Below, in pieces: positions 1-11,130 of a stretch of 64,000 nt of DNA. Numbering within the stretch: the first letter of the stretch is position 1; each line of letters opens with the position of its first letter. A program made the position numbers and the translations under genes. The DNA is from Cantharellus purpuraceus (Eukaryota > Basidiomycota > Agaricomycetes > Cantharellales > Hydnaceae), in NCBI GenBank assembly GCA_025174535.1, contig JALBUN010000023.1, forward strand, positions 1,550,001 through 1,614,000. Reading direction: 5' to 3'. Below the pieces are notes generated by a model. The model ran no database searches, was not told the origin of the DNA, and saw only the letters and a program-made list of their open reading frames with translations.

Positions 1-1507
<1,507 letters not shown>

Positions 1508-1616
1508 GTTGATATTTTGGGGTTTATCGATACTCTTGCTTCGTTACTGAGAATGTGTAGGGGCTTTTCTTTCTTTTCTGGTGACGCGGCGAGGAACGAT
1601 GAAGGTGAACTAAGGG

Positions 1617-1650
1617 TTTTTTCTCTTTTTTTTTTTGAGGTTTTTTTTTT
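1617..1650 (-). promoter_or_regulatory. A-rich tracts in the PAB1 5' leader
   Basis: Read on the minus strand, about 110-145 nt upstream of the PAB1 ATG, there are three A-runs of 10, 11 and 6 A separated by only 3-4 other bases. PABP mRNAs of yeast and animals carry A-rich leader elements that PABP itself binds to repress translation. The position here fits such an autoregulatory site, provided transcription starts upstream of 1650. The transcript start is not visible, so a poly(dA:dT) promoter element is the alternative. Confidence 0.6.
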
Positions 1651-1996
1651 CCTATGTAAAGTATGGGTCACGGGTCAACAAGGGAGAATAGTGCACTGGT
1701 CACTTACAGTCCTTCTCTCGAAGGGAGAGAGAAGGTTTAGAAAATTGGATGGGTGATGGCGGTTGGAGACGAAGGGGTTAACCGGGGAACTCAAAGCGGG
1801 GTTCCAAATCTGTTTATTGCTGTGCCTTTTCAGACAAAAGCCACTGCAATAGCTCAACAGAATATTATTGAGTCAATGCACGTTTTTATTCAATAGACAA
1901 TAAGTCTGGGCGATGGTACAGGATATCCCACGGCTTCGTTGGCTAGATTAGAATACATACAGCCATGAATGTAATTATGTCACTGATGTCCGTCGT
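1651..1996. other. Intergenic: SCAMP 3' end / PAB1 promoter
   Basis: Both flanking genes run leftwards, so this holds the SCAMP 3' UTR and terminator plus the PAB1 promoter. Plus-strand C/T-rich stretches are seen near 1550-1630. No ORF with recognisable coding character is visible. Confidence 0.6.
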
Positions 1997-3229
1997 TCAT
2001 CCTCTCGTAAAATACGCTTTTGCACCGTGCTGGGCAAGTTCGGTCCTTGCCTGCAGAAAGGCTGAATAATCTGGAAAGGCCGGAATATGATAGATAGATA
2101 CCCACCTGTGCTACAGAATGCCCAGCAGCAGTGTGATGTGTCCAGATCTGATACCCATATGAGTACGTGAATGAACAACTAGTCTCGCACTGCTCACCTG
2201 GCGATAGAAGAAGCCAATACCAACGCCCTGTAGGGTCCAGCCTACAGTAGCGATTGTGCCAAGTACACCCGCAACTATCGACCCACGAGAATACATTTGG
2301 ATAGTATTGATAAGGCCCGCGAGACCAGTGCTAATGAGAACTCCGTGTCAGAAATCCATACGGAAACTGGTGCAGAACGTCGAACCTGGGAACACCGATA
2401 ATAGCGTATATGCTGAAAAGTAAATGCCATCCGCAAAAGAAGAAAAAGAAGTCTGCGTAATGCTCAGAAGCACTCGGCATGCATTAATGTTGTCACAAAC
2501 AATAGTATAAGGATTGCTCCTACCATAGATATGAGCACAAAGGTCAGACGATGAGCATGTAAAAGTAGACTGACCTTCATGTATGCATTGTAAATCGGAC
2601 GATACCATGTTAAGAAAGATAAGAGGCCAATGACAGGTAAATACCTTGAAAGAGATGTCAACGGAACGCACAAGGATAAGGTAAGAGCACGCACATGGCA
2701 CTTGCGCCGACATCTCGACCACCATCACTCGAACCGCCAAGGAGAATGAAAATGCAGGCGACGAGGTTGACCGCGAGTGTGCCAAGAAGCAGAAGCCAAA
2801 GCTGGAACATGCGGGTGATAAGTGGGCGCGACGCCTCTGGGATTTCATCCACAATTGAATGGAAAATCAGAGGAAAGACTGCGGGTGAGACAAGGCATGA
2901 TTAGCCGAGTTGAGGAATAGCGAATAGATCAAGATGCGGCGGACATGGGGGAAAATTATTTCTGCCATGGGTGCGGAGGTGCTCTGCTTTCTTGTTGAGC
3001 TCCTGCTCCCGGGCCTGTAGCTCGCGTTCTCGACGATTCAGCTCCTCGAGCCGATCTGGCTGGGAGTTGGAAGGGGGAAATTCGGAATGGACTGGGGTTG
3101 GATCCGAAGGGTCATCGAAGGGATTTGCATCTAGAGAATGGGTTGATGCAAATGGGTTTTCTGTTAACGAGTCTGCAAAGAGGGGTCAGAGAGGAAGTAG
3201 TTGGAGAAGCAGAAAACTCAACTGGGCAT
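1997..3229 (-). CDS. Secretory carrier-associated membrane protein (SCAMP)
   Basis: Four-TM protein of the Golgi/endosome recycling pathway. My model starts with a two-codon exon (MPN) joined over a short intron to a segment with two NPF motifs (NPFAS, NPFDD), which in this family bind EH-domain endocytic proteins. A coiled coil follows ('LEELNRRERELQAREQEL'), then the signature 'NNFPP' / 'FPLIFHSIVDEIPEASR' and TM1 'LWLLLLGTLAVNLVACIFIL'. Further TMs include 'YLPVIGLLSFLTWYRPIYNA' and 'IVAGVLGTIATVGWTLQGVG'. The last exons give 'IWTHHTAAGHSVAQ' and 'ARTELAQHGAKAYFTRG' before the stop at 1999-1997, matching the usual SCAMP tail. About seven introns are needed. Identity is strong; the start exon is inferred from splice sites. 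Confidence 0.88.
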
Positions 3230-3500
3230 GACAGAGGTGGTACCGGGAGAGAAGCGCGCAGTTGCTGAACTGAGAATGAAATCGGATAGACGCTACGGCG
3301 CTGGTACTGGATGTATCTTGGAGGAAATATGAAAAGCCACGACTTGTAAAGACGTTGATTAGCTTGCTCCTCGTTGTCTCCACGCCGTCACCAACTGGTG
3401 GAGCTGTCTTTGCACACGTTGCTCTCGGTGGCAACGCGCCCAACTTAAAATATTTTAAGATCATCAAGTAATCGGGGTCCGCAGTACCAACGGTCCGGAC

Positions 3501-3507
3501 TATATAA
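3501..3507 (+). promoter_or_regulatory. TATA box of the secreted RlpA-like gene
   Basis: TATATAAA-type element (actatataaagc) about 190 bp upstream of the ATG at 3692. It is followed by a C/T-rich leader (3530-3660) typical of strongly expressed fungal genes. A second TATATAAA (about 3677-3684) lies directly before the ATG and is too close to act as a core promoter for it. SCAMP on the other strand starts at 3229, so 3230-3691 is a divergent promoter. Confidence 0.55.
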
Positions 3508-3691
3508 AGCTTCCGTTTGCCTTTTTCTTTTCTTCACTCCCCCCCATTCATCTTTTCGCCTCTAACAACGAGCATCCTTCGTTTGCGCCCCGCGCCCCAC
3601 ACTCTTTTCAAGGCAAACCGTCCTTGTATCATTCGCTCATCACTCTCGCTCGCTCACCACACCACCACCACCAACCATATATAAACCCACC

Positions 3692-4773
3692 ATGTTCTCT
3701 CTCGCAGTCCTCGCACTTGCTTCAATTGCCTCCTCGGCGACTGCCCTCGTCATCCCCCGTTCTTCAATTCCCTCAACCTATGATGTTGCTATTCTAGAAA
3801 ATTACCACAAATACCACGCCCGCTACCTGGCGCTCGATTGTGAGAGTAAGCACAACACGTCTTTTTTTAACGACTGTTGCCACCCTATGTTGGCGGTCAG
3901 TATCATCAAACGCTTGGTATAATGTCTTCAAACTTCTCTTTAATTCGTCTAGACCGAGAACTTGAAGGACAACCGCAAGCCCTACTGCTCCCCGTCCGAT
4001 AGCGCGTCTTCTTCCGCTGCTCAGGCGGAGCCGACTTCTACGGTCGTACCTTCTGGTGATGATGACTGTGACGATGACGAATCTTCCTCCACAGCTGACT
4101 CTACGCCTACGTCAGCTGATACTCCCAACAATATTGCTCCCGTTCCAGCCCCAACGCCTTCTCCCTCTTCGTCTTCCAGTGAGAGGCCCAAGCCCCAGCC
4201 TGCCACGACCAGCTCGTCTGACACCCCCAAGCCTTCGTCTGATGGCAACCACGGAGGGAACGTTGGGGGGCTTGCTGGCGTTATTGGCCAGTTGTTCCAG
4301 GGCCAGTGCGTACAGTTTTTCGCTCTCTCTTCTTCCCAAGGATTTGATCGTTGGCCTGCCACAGTGCCACCTTCTTCTTCCAGAACGGCCAGGCTGGTAA
4401 TTGCGGACAGGTCCACCAGGATACAGACAAGGTTGTTGCGCTTGGTCAGTCCCTTTCTACGTTATCCTGCAAGTCAACCCTGACAAAGGTTGTTGGCATT
4501 GCAGAGACCTCCATGTATGCCAATGGTATCCATTGTGGCAAGACGATTATAATCAAAGACAACAATACCGGCCACACTTCGAATGCCGTAGTTGCCGACT
4601 CTTGCCCTACTTGTGACAGCAAAGAGTCTATCGACATGTCACAGGCTTTGTTCGACGAGTTTGCCGCCGCATCTGTGGGCGAATTCGATGGTACGCAATC
4701 TGTGTTAGCCCATTACTTTTAGTTCGTTGACCAGAGATTCTTCCTTTCAGTCTCCTGGGGATTTGCTTCTTAG
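3692..4773 (+). CDS. Secreted double-psi beta-barrel (RlpA/barwin/expansin-like) protein
   Basis: Predicted extracellular protein of the DPBB superfamily (barwin, cerato-platanin-like expansins, RlpA-like). The N-terminal signal peptide is 'MFSLAVLALASIASSATAL'. Next comes a short region, then a long low-complexity Ser/Thr/Pro/Asp linker (about 3960-4290) with an acidic patch DDDCDDDES, likely O-glycosylated. The C-terminal domain reads 'FFFQNGQAGNCGQVHQDTDK', 'MYANGIHCGKTIIIKDNN', 'VVADSCPTCDSKESIDMSQA' and ends EFDVSWGFAS after the last intron. It has the family's Gly/Cys pattern and the 'V.D.C..C....ID.S' motif. I joined the last exon at 4750/4751 because it restores the conserved terminal VSW motif. 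No catalytic activity is established for the fungal family; a wall or host-surface role is inference. Confidence 0.85.
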
Positions 4774-5325
4774 ACGGTCCCCCCCTTCCCCCCTTTTCCT
4801 CTTTTCCTCTATCGTTGTCCCCTTCATCCTTCACCGTACATGCGATTCGGCTTTTCTTTCTTTTGTGGCAAGGGTGTTCTCTTCTCTGGGAGTTGCACCC
4901 GACAGATGAGGATTCCGTGAGTCCTGTGGCGAGGTTTTCCGGGGAAATTTTCGGCATCCAACGTGCTTTACCTGTTATCCCTGGTGGACATGACTCTCAC
5001 GCGATGATGATCGAGATGAAATGTTTCCCCTTCCTCGCCTTCTTTTCTTCTGTTTTACTTCGTGCACATACCTTACCCAGGCTGTGCCAAATACACGCTG
5101 GTTGATGCACTTACATTAGCCATTCCATGTCGGACATCAGTGGATCATACCCTGTCAATGAACATTGATTTGTCTTTTCTTTCTGCAGCATTATATGATC
5201 GCATAGCCAGACGTGCCTGCGTAAAATCTTAGGAAGAGACAATTGGGTCGTCGATCTTACCATGACGACGTTCCTTGCTTAGCAGTCTGCTACACTTACG
5301 TACAAACCAACTTCACTGTTGACAA
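4774..5325. other. Intergenic, 552 bp
   Basis: Holds the 3' region of the secreted DPBB gene (T/C-rich, 4774-4870) and the promoter of COQ11. No coding segment with family resemblance was found. Confidence 0.5.
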
Positions 5326-6571
5326 CATGCACTCCTTAGCCCATAAGCTTCTAGTCGTGGGTGGTAATGGTTTCGTTGGTAGCTCACTTGACTGTTCTAC
5401 ATATTGAAAACTGATTTCAATGCCTGAGTAGGCTCTGCTGTGTGCAGAGCCGCATTAGGACGAGGTTGGGACGTTATTAGTATCAGGTGTGTACGGCATA
5501 ATGTTTTTGTCAAATGAAACATTACCTATCACCATCTGTCTAGCGCCACTGGCAAACCATTTCGCACTTCAAAGGGTCATACGCCAGAGTGGACTTCGAA
5601 AGTCAGTTAGACCTGATCAGTACTTATGAGCGCGACTGTTGACTAAATATATTTCTGACAGGTTTCATGGCACGCTGCTTCTGCTCTGCACCCCGACTCC
5701 TATCAAGCCCTCTTGCGTGGCAGAACTGCCGTAGTTCACACTGTCGGAACACTACTCGAAACCGCCCAATATAAGGAGGCTGTGCGCGGTGGCGACGTGG
5801 TAGGCCTCGCAAAGACCATCTTTGGCACCCTTGCAGGGGGAGATGGCAGCAACCCTTTGAAACGGGGATCGAGCCATCCTGCCTCGTATGAGTCGTTAAA
5901 TAGAGACACTGGTGAGTGACGCGTCAGGTTCGTGTCGGTGACACTAGATTCACGATACTCCCGGCCAGCCCTGCGTGTATGTGAGACATACCTTTCGACT
6001 GTCGCAAGCTCTCCGCCAGAATTTACGCCTGAACTCAAGCCATATGCCTTTGTCTATCTATCAGCGGAAGATATAGGCCGTCCAATCATCCCGCGACGTT
6101 ATGTCGAGACTAAGCGACAAGCTGAGAGGGCCATCAAAGAGCTATGCCAGGGTACAGATGTGAGAGGCATATTCATCCGGCCCAGTAACATTCCTCCGTG
6201 TTTTATCCCACGCATATATTTACATACTTTCATCATCAGGCTTCATATATCACCCTCATTTGCGCCCCATCAGTAGCCCCATTGCTGCGCTCGCTTCATT
6301 GTCTGCTACCATCCACGAAAAAGCACCATCTATCATCCCGACGCCTAGTCGAATTCTCCGAGCACTAGCACCGGATCCGCCGTCACCTACACATCTGCCC
6401 TCAGCCTTGCAAGCGATGGCTATGACTTTTGAGCTTCCGCCTATACATCTGGACCATGTTGCAGAAGCAGTATGCAAATCTATCGAACGCCAAGACATAA
6501 CTGGCCCAGTTGGGCTGAGGAAAATGCAGCAACTGGTTGGTTGGGATGAGCATGAGCCTGTTGATCGTTGA
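5326..6571 (+). CDS. COQ11: COQ11-like atypical short-chain dehydrogenase (mitochondrial NAD(P)-binding protein)
   Basis: Atypical SDR related to yeast Coq11 (YLR290C), part of the mitochondrial coenzyme Q synthome, and more distantly to NDUFA9. Exon 1 gives 'MHSLAHKLLVVGGNGFVG', containing the GGNGFxG Rossmann motif. It joins to 'SAVCRAALGRGWDVISI' and then 'SATGKPF'. Downstream are 'VVHTVGTLLE', 'YAFVYLSAEDIGRPIIPRR' with 'YVETKRQAERAI' (the YxxxK-like catalytic segment) and 'GIFIRPSNI'. The C-terminal part carries 'PPIHLDHVAEAVCKSI', the late SDR helix. Five or so introns break the frame. Convergent with CSM3, about 108 bp between stops. The family is clear; the exact COQ11 orthology is inferred from the motif layout and size. 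Confidence 0.82.
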
Positions 6572-6678
6572 GAATGAGACTCCTTCACTAGGCTGTGACA
6601 GTCTACCAAAAGATGGTCAGCTTACACTGATGTCCATATATCACTGAAGATAGAGTCATGAAGTGACAATTCTGCGCG

Positions 6679-8167
6679 TTATTCATACATATCAGCCCAG
6701 TTAGCACCAATGGTAGGTTGTTCGGGGATTGCTGAAGGACTCGCAGCAGCGAATTCGGCGGTCATATTCTCTGCCTTCCCGACAGCTGCGTTGTCTTCTG
6801 GCGCTGGTGGTTGATTCTCGATCGCGTCAACCATATTCCACAAGTCTTCATCCTCTGCCTCGCCACGAGATGTCGGGCCTGTCAACCTTGGTTGCATAGT
6901 CATATCCGGGACGGCAACAGGAGCACCGGTGGCTGCAGTCCACAACGCATTTTCGTCGTTCTCCACGTTGGAAGGCTTGTAAGAGCTGCTGGTTCCGTTC
7001 TTAGCCGCATTCATTTCCCGCATTATCTCTTCCTCCTCCCTCAGCAACGCGTCAACATCCATATCATCATCGATATCAGTGGCAGACAACGAGGCAGATG
7101 GTGCACTTGAGGCTGCAGAGCCTGGCCGTGTTACAGGCGTGGGTGGATGAGTGGACGTGGAAGGTGAAACAAGACCCGGCACAAATCGACCGTAATTGAC
7201 TTCCTCCTCACTGTCATGCTCGGGGCCATTCACGTCGTCATCATCCTGCGAGACTTGGTGTCCGATACTAGGCGTGATTCCGTGCGCCTCATCTCGCCAA
7301 ACTTTTAGAGTAACCTTTGTAAGGAATTTGCGTGTCAGCAACGCATCTGGGCTACGCAGGGCGAGGAACATACCGCCATTCTTCGAGAACGACACAGCCT
7401 TTCGACTCTGTCAATAGTATCCCTGAATTGGAATTTGGGATACATCTTATGTGACCACGCATGGTACATTCGAAATAGCCTCGCCAAATCAGCAGTCTGC
7501 ATACAAGCAGGCATTAGGACTAGTTTGTTTAGCATAGCAGATGAGACAGTACTCACCTCATGGCCTTTACCGGTGATCTTGAAACTCTTGTACTCTTTCA
7601 ATAGACGGGGGAATCCATCGTGACCTAACAGTCTACCAACGCGTGTAACGCTGGAAATATGAACGCAAGTGAGAAAGGAACACACCTCTCTGCATCTAGT
7701 TTCGGAATGACTCCTTTTGTCTTGCCTTTGTTGCCCTTGTCCTTGTCCTTGTCACGTGTTGCATCATCCAGAGACGGGGAGGATGTCCTGGGCAATGGAC
7801 CTTTGCTCGTTGCGGCCACCCTCGCATCAGCCTGACGTTTCAAGCTCTCGATGTTGACTGCTGGCGCGATATCCTTAAATGGGTCGTCATCGTCATCGAA
7901 ACCAGCAAACATCTCGTCCAATTTTGCCTTTTCAGGCCCTGTAAATGCACTATTTCCACCCATAGTTTGAAGTGCTGCTGTTCGGGGACTAGTATGACCA
8001 GGAGAGCGACTGGTATGCTCCTCATCTTCCGTGTCTGAAAGAAACAACGCCGAACGCGGTTTTGTTGCCTCAGGCATGTAATTTCCCTCTGCATTGGAAT
8101 TACTAGGCCCTGGAACGGATGCAGAGGTCTCGACAATGGGTTCTGCCCAGATATCGTCGAGTGACAT
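6679..8167 (-). CDS. CSM3: Swi3/CSM3/TIPIN replication fork protection protein
   Basis: Partner of Tof1/Swi1/Timeless in the fork-protection complex, acting in the nucleus during S phase. The acidic N-terminus starts MSLDDIWAEPIVETS. The Swi3 domain reads 'GVIPKLDAERLLGHDGFPRL', 'YKSFKITGKGHE', 'TADLARLFRMYHAWSHKMYP' and 'FQFRDTIDRVE', which is the conserved PF07962 pattern, split by three introns. The C-terminal half ('VTLKVWRDEAHGI', then a low-complexity region and a terminal ADMYE) is acidic and poorly conserved. The gene faces NTM1 across a 106-bp bidirectional promoter holding an ACGCGT at 8206-8211. Confidence 0.9.
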
Positions 8168-8205
8168 GGTGTTGAAATTGAGCCCGCGCTTGTTGTAAGA
8201 GCACG

Positions 8206-8211
8206 ACGCGT
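8206..8211. promoter_or_regulatory. ACGCGT (MCB-like) in the CSM3/NTM1 bidirectional promoter
   Basis: Palindromic ACGCGT lies 39 bp upstream of the CSM3 ATG. In yeasts, MBF binds ACGCGT to drive G1/S genes. The whole promoter between the two ATGs (8168-8273) is only 106 bp. The site is seen; its function is inference. Confidence 0.45.
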
Positions 8212-8273
8212 CTGCTTATGGACGTGTTGTTGTTGTATATGGGTCCCTACGCCCAGAATTGAATCCCGCTCAA

Positions 8274-9331
8274 ATGAGCCTGTCCCAGCCGGACTACGAA
8301 GAAGGTATTAACTACTGGAATGAGCAACCTGCCAGTCTCGACGGAGTTCTAGGTGAGTTAATAATCATCTTTTGAAAGACTTTGAACGACTTTTTACAGG
8401 TGGATATGGTTCTGGCGTGAGAGGCTTTTCACTAGTGCCCGTGTGGCAATAAGGAACTGAAAACCCAATGCAAGACCTTGCCCCGAGTCGACGCTCTAGG
8501 CTCGAGGCAGTTTCTGCAGCGACTCATCCCTTCTCTTTGCACAGTCCCGTCCGCTGTGCGTCCATTGCAACCATACCCCGATACGCCAATTCGAACGCGT
8601 GCGCTTGATGTTGGAGCAGGAATAGGTCGAGTCACCCAGACCGTGCTTTTGCATCTTTTCTCTGACGTAGTACTCCTCGAACCTGTGGAGAAGTTCGTGC
8701 GAGAGGCCTTCCAAACTTGTCAAACCTCGCTCGGTCCACCACTACCGCCTCCATCGAAGCGATGGAAAGGCATTTCAGACAACTCGAAGAGCGTGACATT
8801 TCTCCAAGGCTCTCTGCAACAGTTCGACCCTTCACATCCCGAATTCCAGTCCACACGTCTAGGATGCTTAGGCTACGACGGCAAAACCGACACATGTTTT
8901 GACATTATTTGGTGCCAGTGGTGTCTAGGACATCTTGATGACGAGGCCCTCGTGTTGTTCTTCCAACGAGCCAAACTCTCTTTACGTTCTACTTCGGATA
9001 GCCTCATCGTCGTCAAGGAAAACCTGTGCAGAGATCAATTGGACGGCGAGCCTCGCACCATGTATGATGAACAGGACTCGAGTCTGACTCGGTTGGCCCG
9101 ATCTTTCTATGTTTACGTGGTTGCTTATAACACTAAAATGCATTATCTAGGTCGGACGCCGCTTGGCTTAGACTTTTCAACCTGGCGGGTTTGACCGTTA
9201 TACGGCAGCAGATTCAAGCAGGATTACCAGAGGGATTATATGTAGTGAAAATGTGAGTATCAAGTTGTGATTTGTTTAACTTTCTACTAAATTACAAATA
9301 ACAAATAAGGTACGCGCTCAGATGTTGCTAA
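8274..9331 (+). CDS. TAE1: Alpha-N-terminal protein methyltransferase (NTM1/TAE1)
   Basis: SAM-dependent enzyme that methylates the alpha-amino group of proteins starting X-Pro-Lys after Met removal. Substrates in yeast include Rpl12 and Rps25. Exon 1 'MSLSQPDYEEGINYWNEQPA' matches the family N-terminus ('YW..V.A....LGG'); after an intron, 'GGYGSG' follows. The SAM-binding motif is 'ALDVGAGIGRVTQTVL', then 'VVLLEPVEKFV', 'FDIIWCQWCLGHLDDEALV' (family motif WxxWxxGHL.D) and 'LIVVKENLC' (VKEN motif). The final exon is needed to give the typical end 'GLYVVKMYALRCC'. An ATG at 8240 is out of play because it hits a stop after seven codons. ORF content and motifs make identity strong. Confidence 0.92.
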
Positions 9332-9500
9332 CCCATGTGCTAAAGCGGGCACTTGTCTTCTGTGATCGTTGGATGCAAAAGTCTATTCTCGTGAAGCATA
9401 GTGTGATGGTCAATATGTCAACAAGGGAAAAATATTCGTACGAGTACATGAAGGTTGAGCCTACAGAAATGATGATACACGGATGTCCCAGGGATACTTA

Positions 9501-10829
9501 TCACGAAAGGCTACCCTTAGTTTTCATATGGTCTTGTTTGTCGCCGCCGTCAAGACCAACAGCCTCTCGGATAGACTTGTCCCGCTCCCGATCCCTAACT
9601 TCCGTTCTTGATGCGGCGCGAGGTCGGATGGGGAAACATTCATTCACGACCCGCTCCAGCTTAGGCCAGATCTCATCACTTGTTGTGCCAGACAATGTCA
9701 CCAATTTCGTTAATGGCGAGGCTCGTGATGCATAGTAGGATATCAGCGGTGAGGTAGATTCGTAGAATTTCTTTAGCCGACGGGCAAATATCTCCTGTGA
9801 GAATATACATGAGTGAAGCAAGTGTCAAATGCGTACACTGTACACGTACAGGATTGTCGTCAGGCCTTTTGCTGAGGAGTTCTCCAGTGATATCATCGCG
9901 ACCTTCCACGCGAGGGCGATTGTAGGAAAGACTATAGACTCTACCAGATGGTGGATGTACCCAACGATCTGTCGTGGCAAGTTCTCAAAGGACTGTAGTG
10001 TATGACTAGAGACAACTCGCCCGCGATGCGGTTGAGGATGACTTCATCCGGTACATCTAGATTCACAATGAGACTAAGAGGATTCCCAGTATTTCTATGC
10101 CAGAATGTACAAGTCAGATTAGGCAGACATGGGAAAAACACTGATACCGTAGATGTGAATCAAGAAGCTCCCCCTGGCCCAGTGTCCTCGGGAAGCCATC
10201 CACAATCCAATGCTACACTGTTGCATAAGACAGCTGAACGGTAAATGCATAGCAAAACCGACCTCGTCACTTAGTTGATCTAGCCTGCCAGCGACCACGC
10301 GCATCATGATGTCGTCGGGAAGTAAACCTGGATGGAGCCTGCTTTGATGCATCCAGAATCACAGCGTAGAGATACTGACCACCATGGGCAACAATCTCGT
10401 CGGCGATTCTGCCGACTTCTGACCTAGACGACGGTCAGATGCACGCACAAGGTCGGTATGGTGCGCATATATATCTCACTTCTCCGCAATCTCTTGCCTC
10501 AGAAGATCCCCGGCCGATAGAAAGCTAATGTCGTATTTTTGTGTGAGCCTAGCCGATAGGGTACCTTTACCCGCCCCCTGACAGAAGTTCGAGATGTTGC
10601 TACATTTGCTTCGATTAACTCTAGTCACACTCACGGGTTTTCCAAACATGAGCATTCGAAGATGCTGCCCATGCTCAGGCTCTTCACGATCCTTCCCATG
10701 CGGTCTTGGTGAGAATGGCAATACCTTTGCCGACGGCGTCGACGAGCTCAAGGGGCGGCTCTGGCACTGATTCCACGAACGCCCTTGACTTCGTGTTTGC
10801 AAAGGAAGTGACCGAACGACGGTGATCAT
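9501..10829 (-). CDS. ADK2: Mitochondrial adenylate kinase / GTP:AMP phosphotransferase
   Basis: Transfers a phosphoryl group between nucleoside triphosphates and AMP. The N-terminus is basic, Ser/Arg/Gln-rich and free of acidic residues near the start ([18 protein letters not shown]), as in a mitochondrial presequence. The P-loop is created by splicing: 'MLMFGKP' joins '[11 protein letters not shown]'. Then come '[14 protein letters not shown]' (NMP-binding), '[17 protein letters not shown]' (DGFPR signature), '[14 protein letters not shown]' and the LID region '[20 protein letters not shown]' with '[17 protein letters not shown]' (long-form LID). C-terminal '[19 protein letters not shown]' is followed by a charged tail. 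Length and the long LID favour the ADK2/AK3 class; substrate preference cannot be read directly. Convergent with NTM1, about 170 bp apart. Confidence 0.9.
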
Positions 10830-11130
10830 GGGCAAAGAGGTCGTTGGGGAGCCCGAGGGATACTTATACTCAAAGTCCCTGTTTCCGTGGGGCTTACGCG
10901 TCGGCGACTACGAAGCGCGCGTCCGACTACGGGTATCCGGGAAACACGATAGGTACACAGTGAAATTATGACGCTAGGGTATGGGCTAAGTATTATCTGC
11001 ATTCCGCTCCTCTCCTTCCGGCAATCCGGCATAACTCTCAATCACGAACAGGTAACGAAAAAAAAAACATGAGCTCCTGCATCCACACTGGCCATATTTG
11101 GTGTCAAGGCACAATATGATGTCATCCCAA
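10830..11130. other. Intergenic, 301 bp
   Basis: Lies between two leftward genes, so it carries the CMR1 3' end and the adenylate kinase promoter. An A8-9 run is at about 11058-11066. No gene is visible. Confidence 0.5.
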
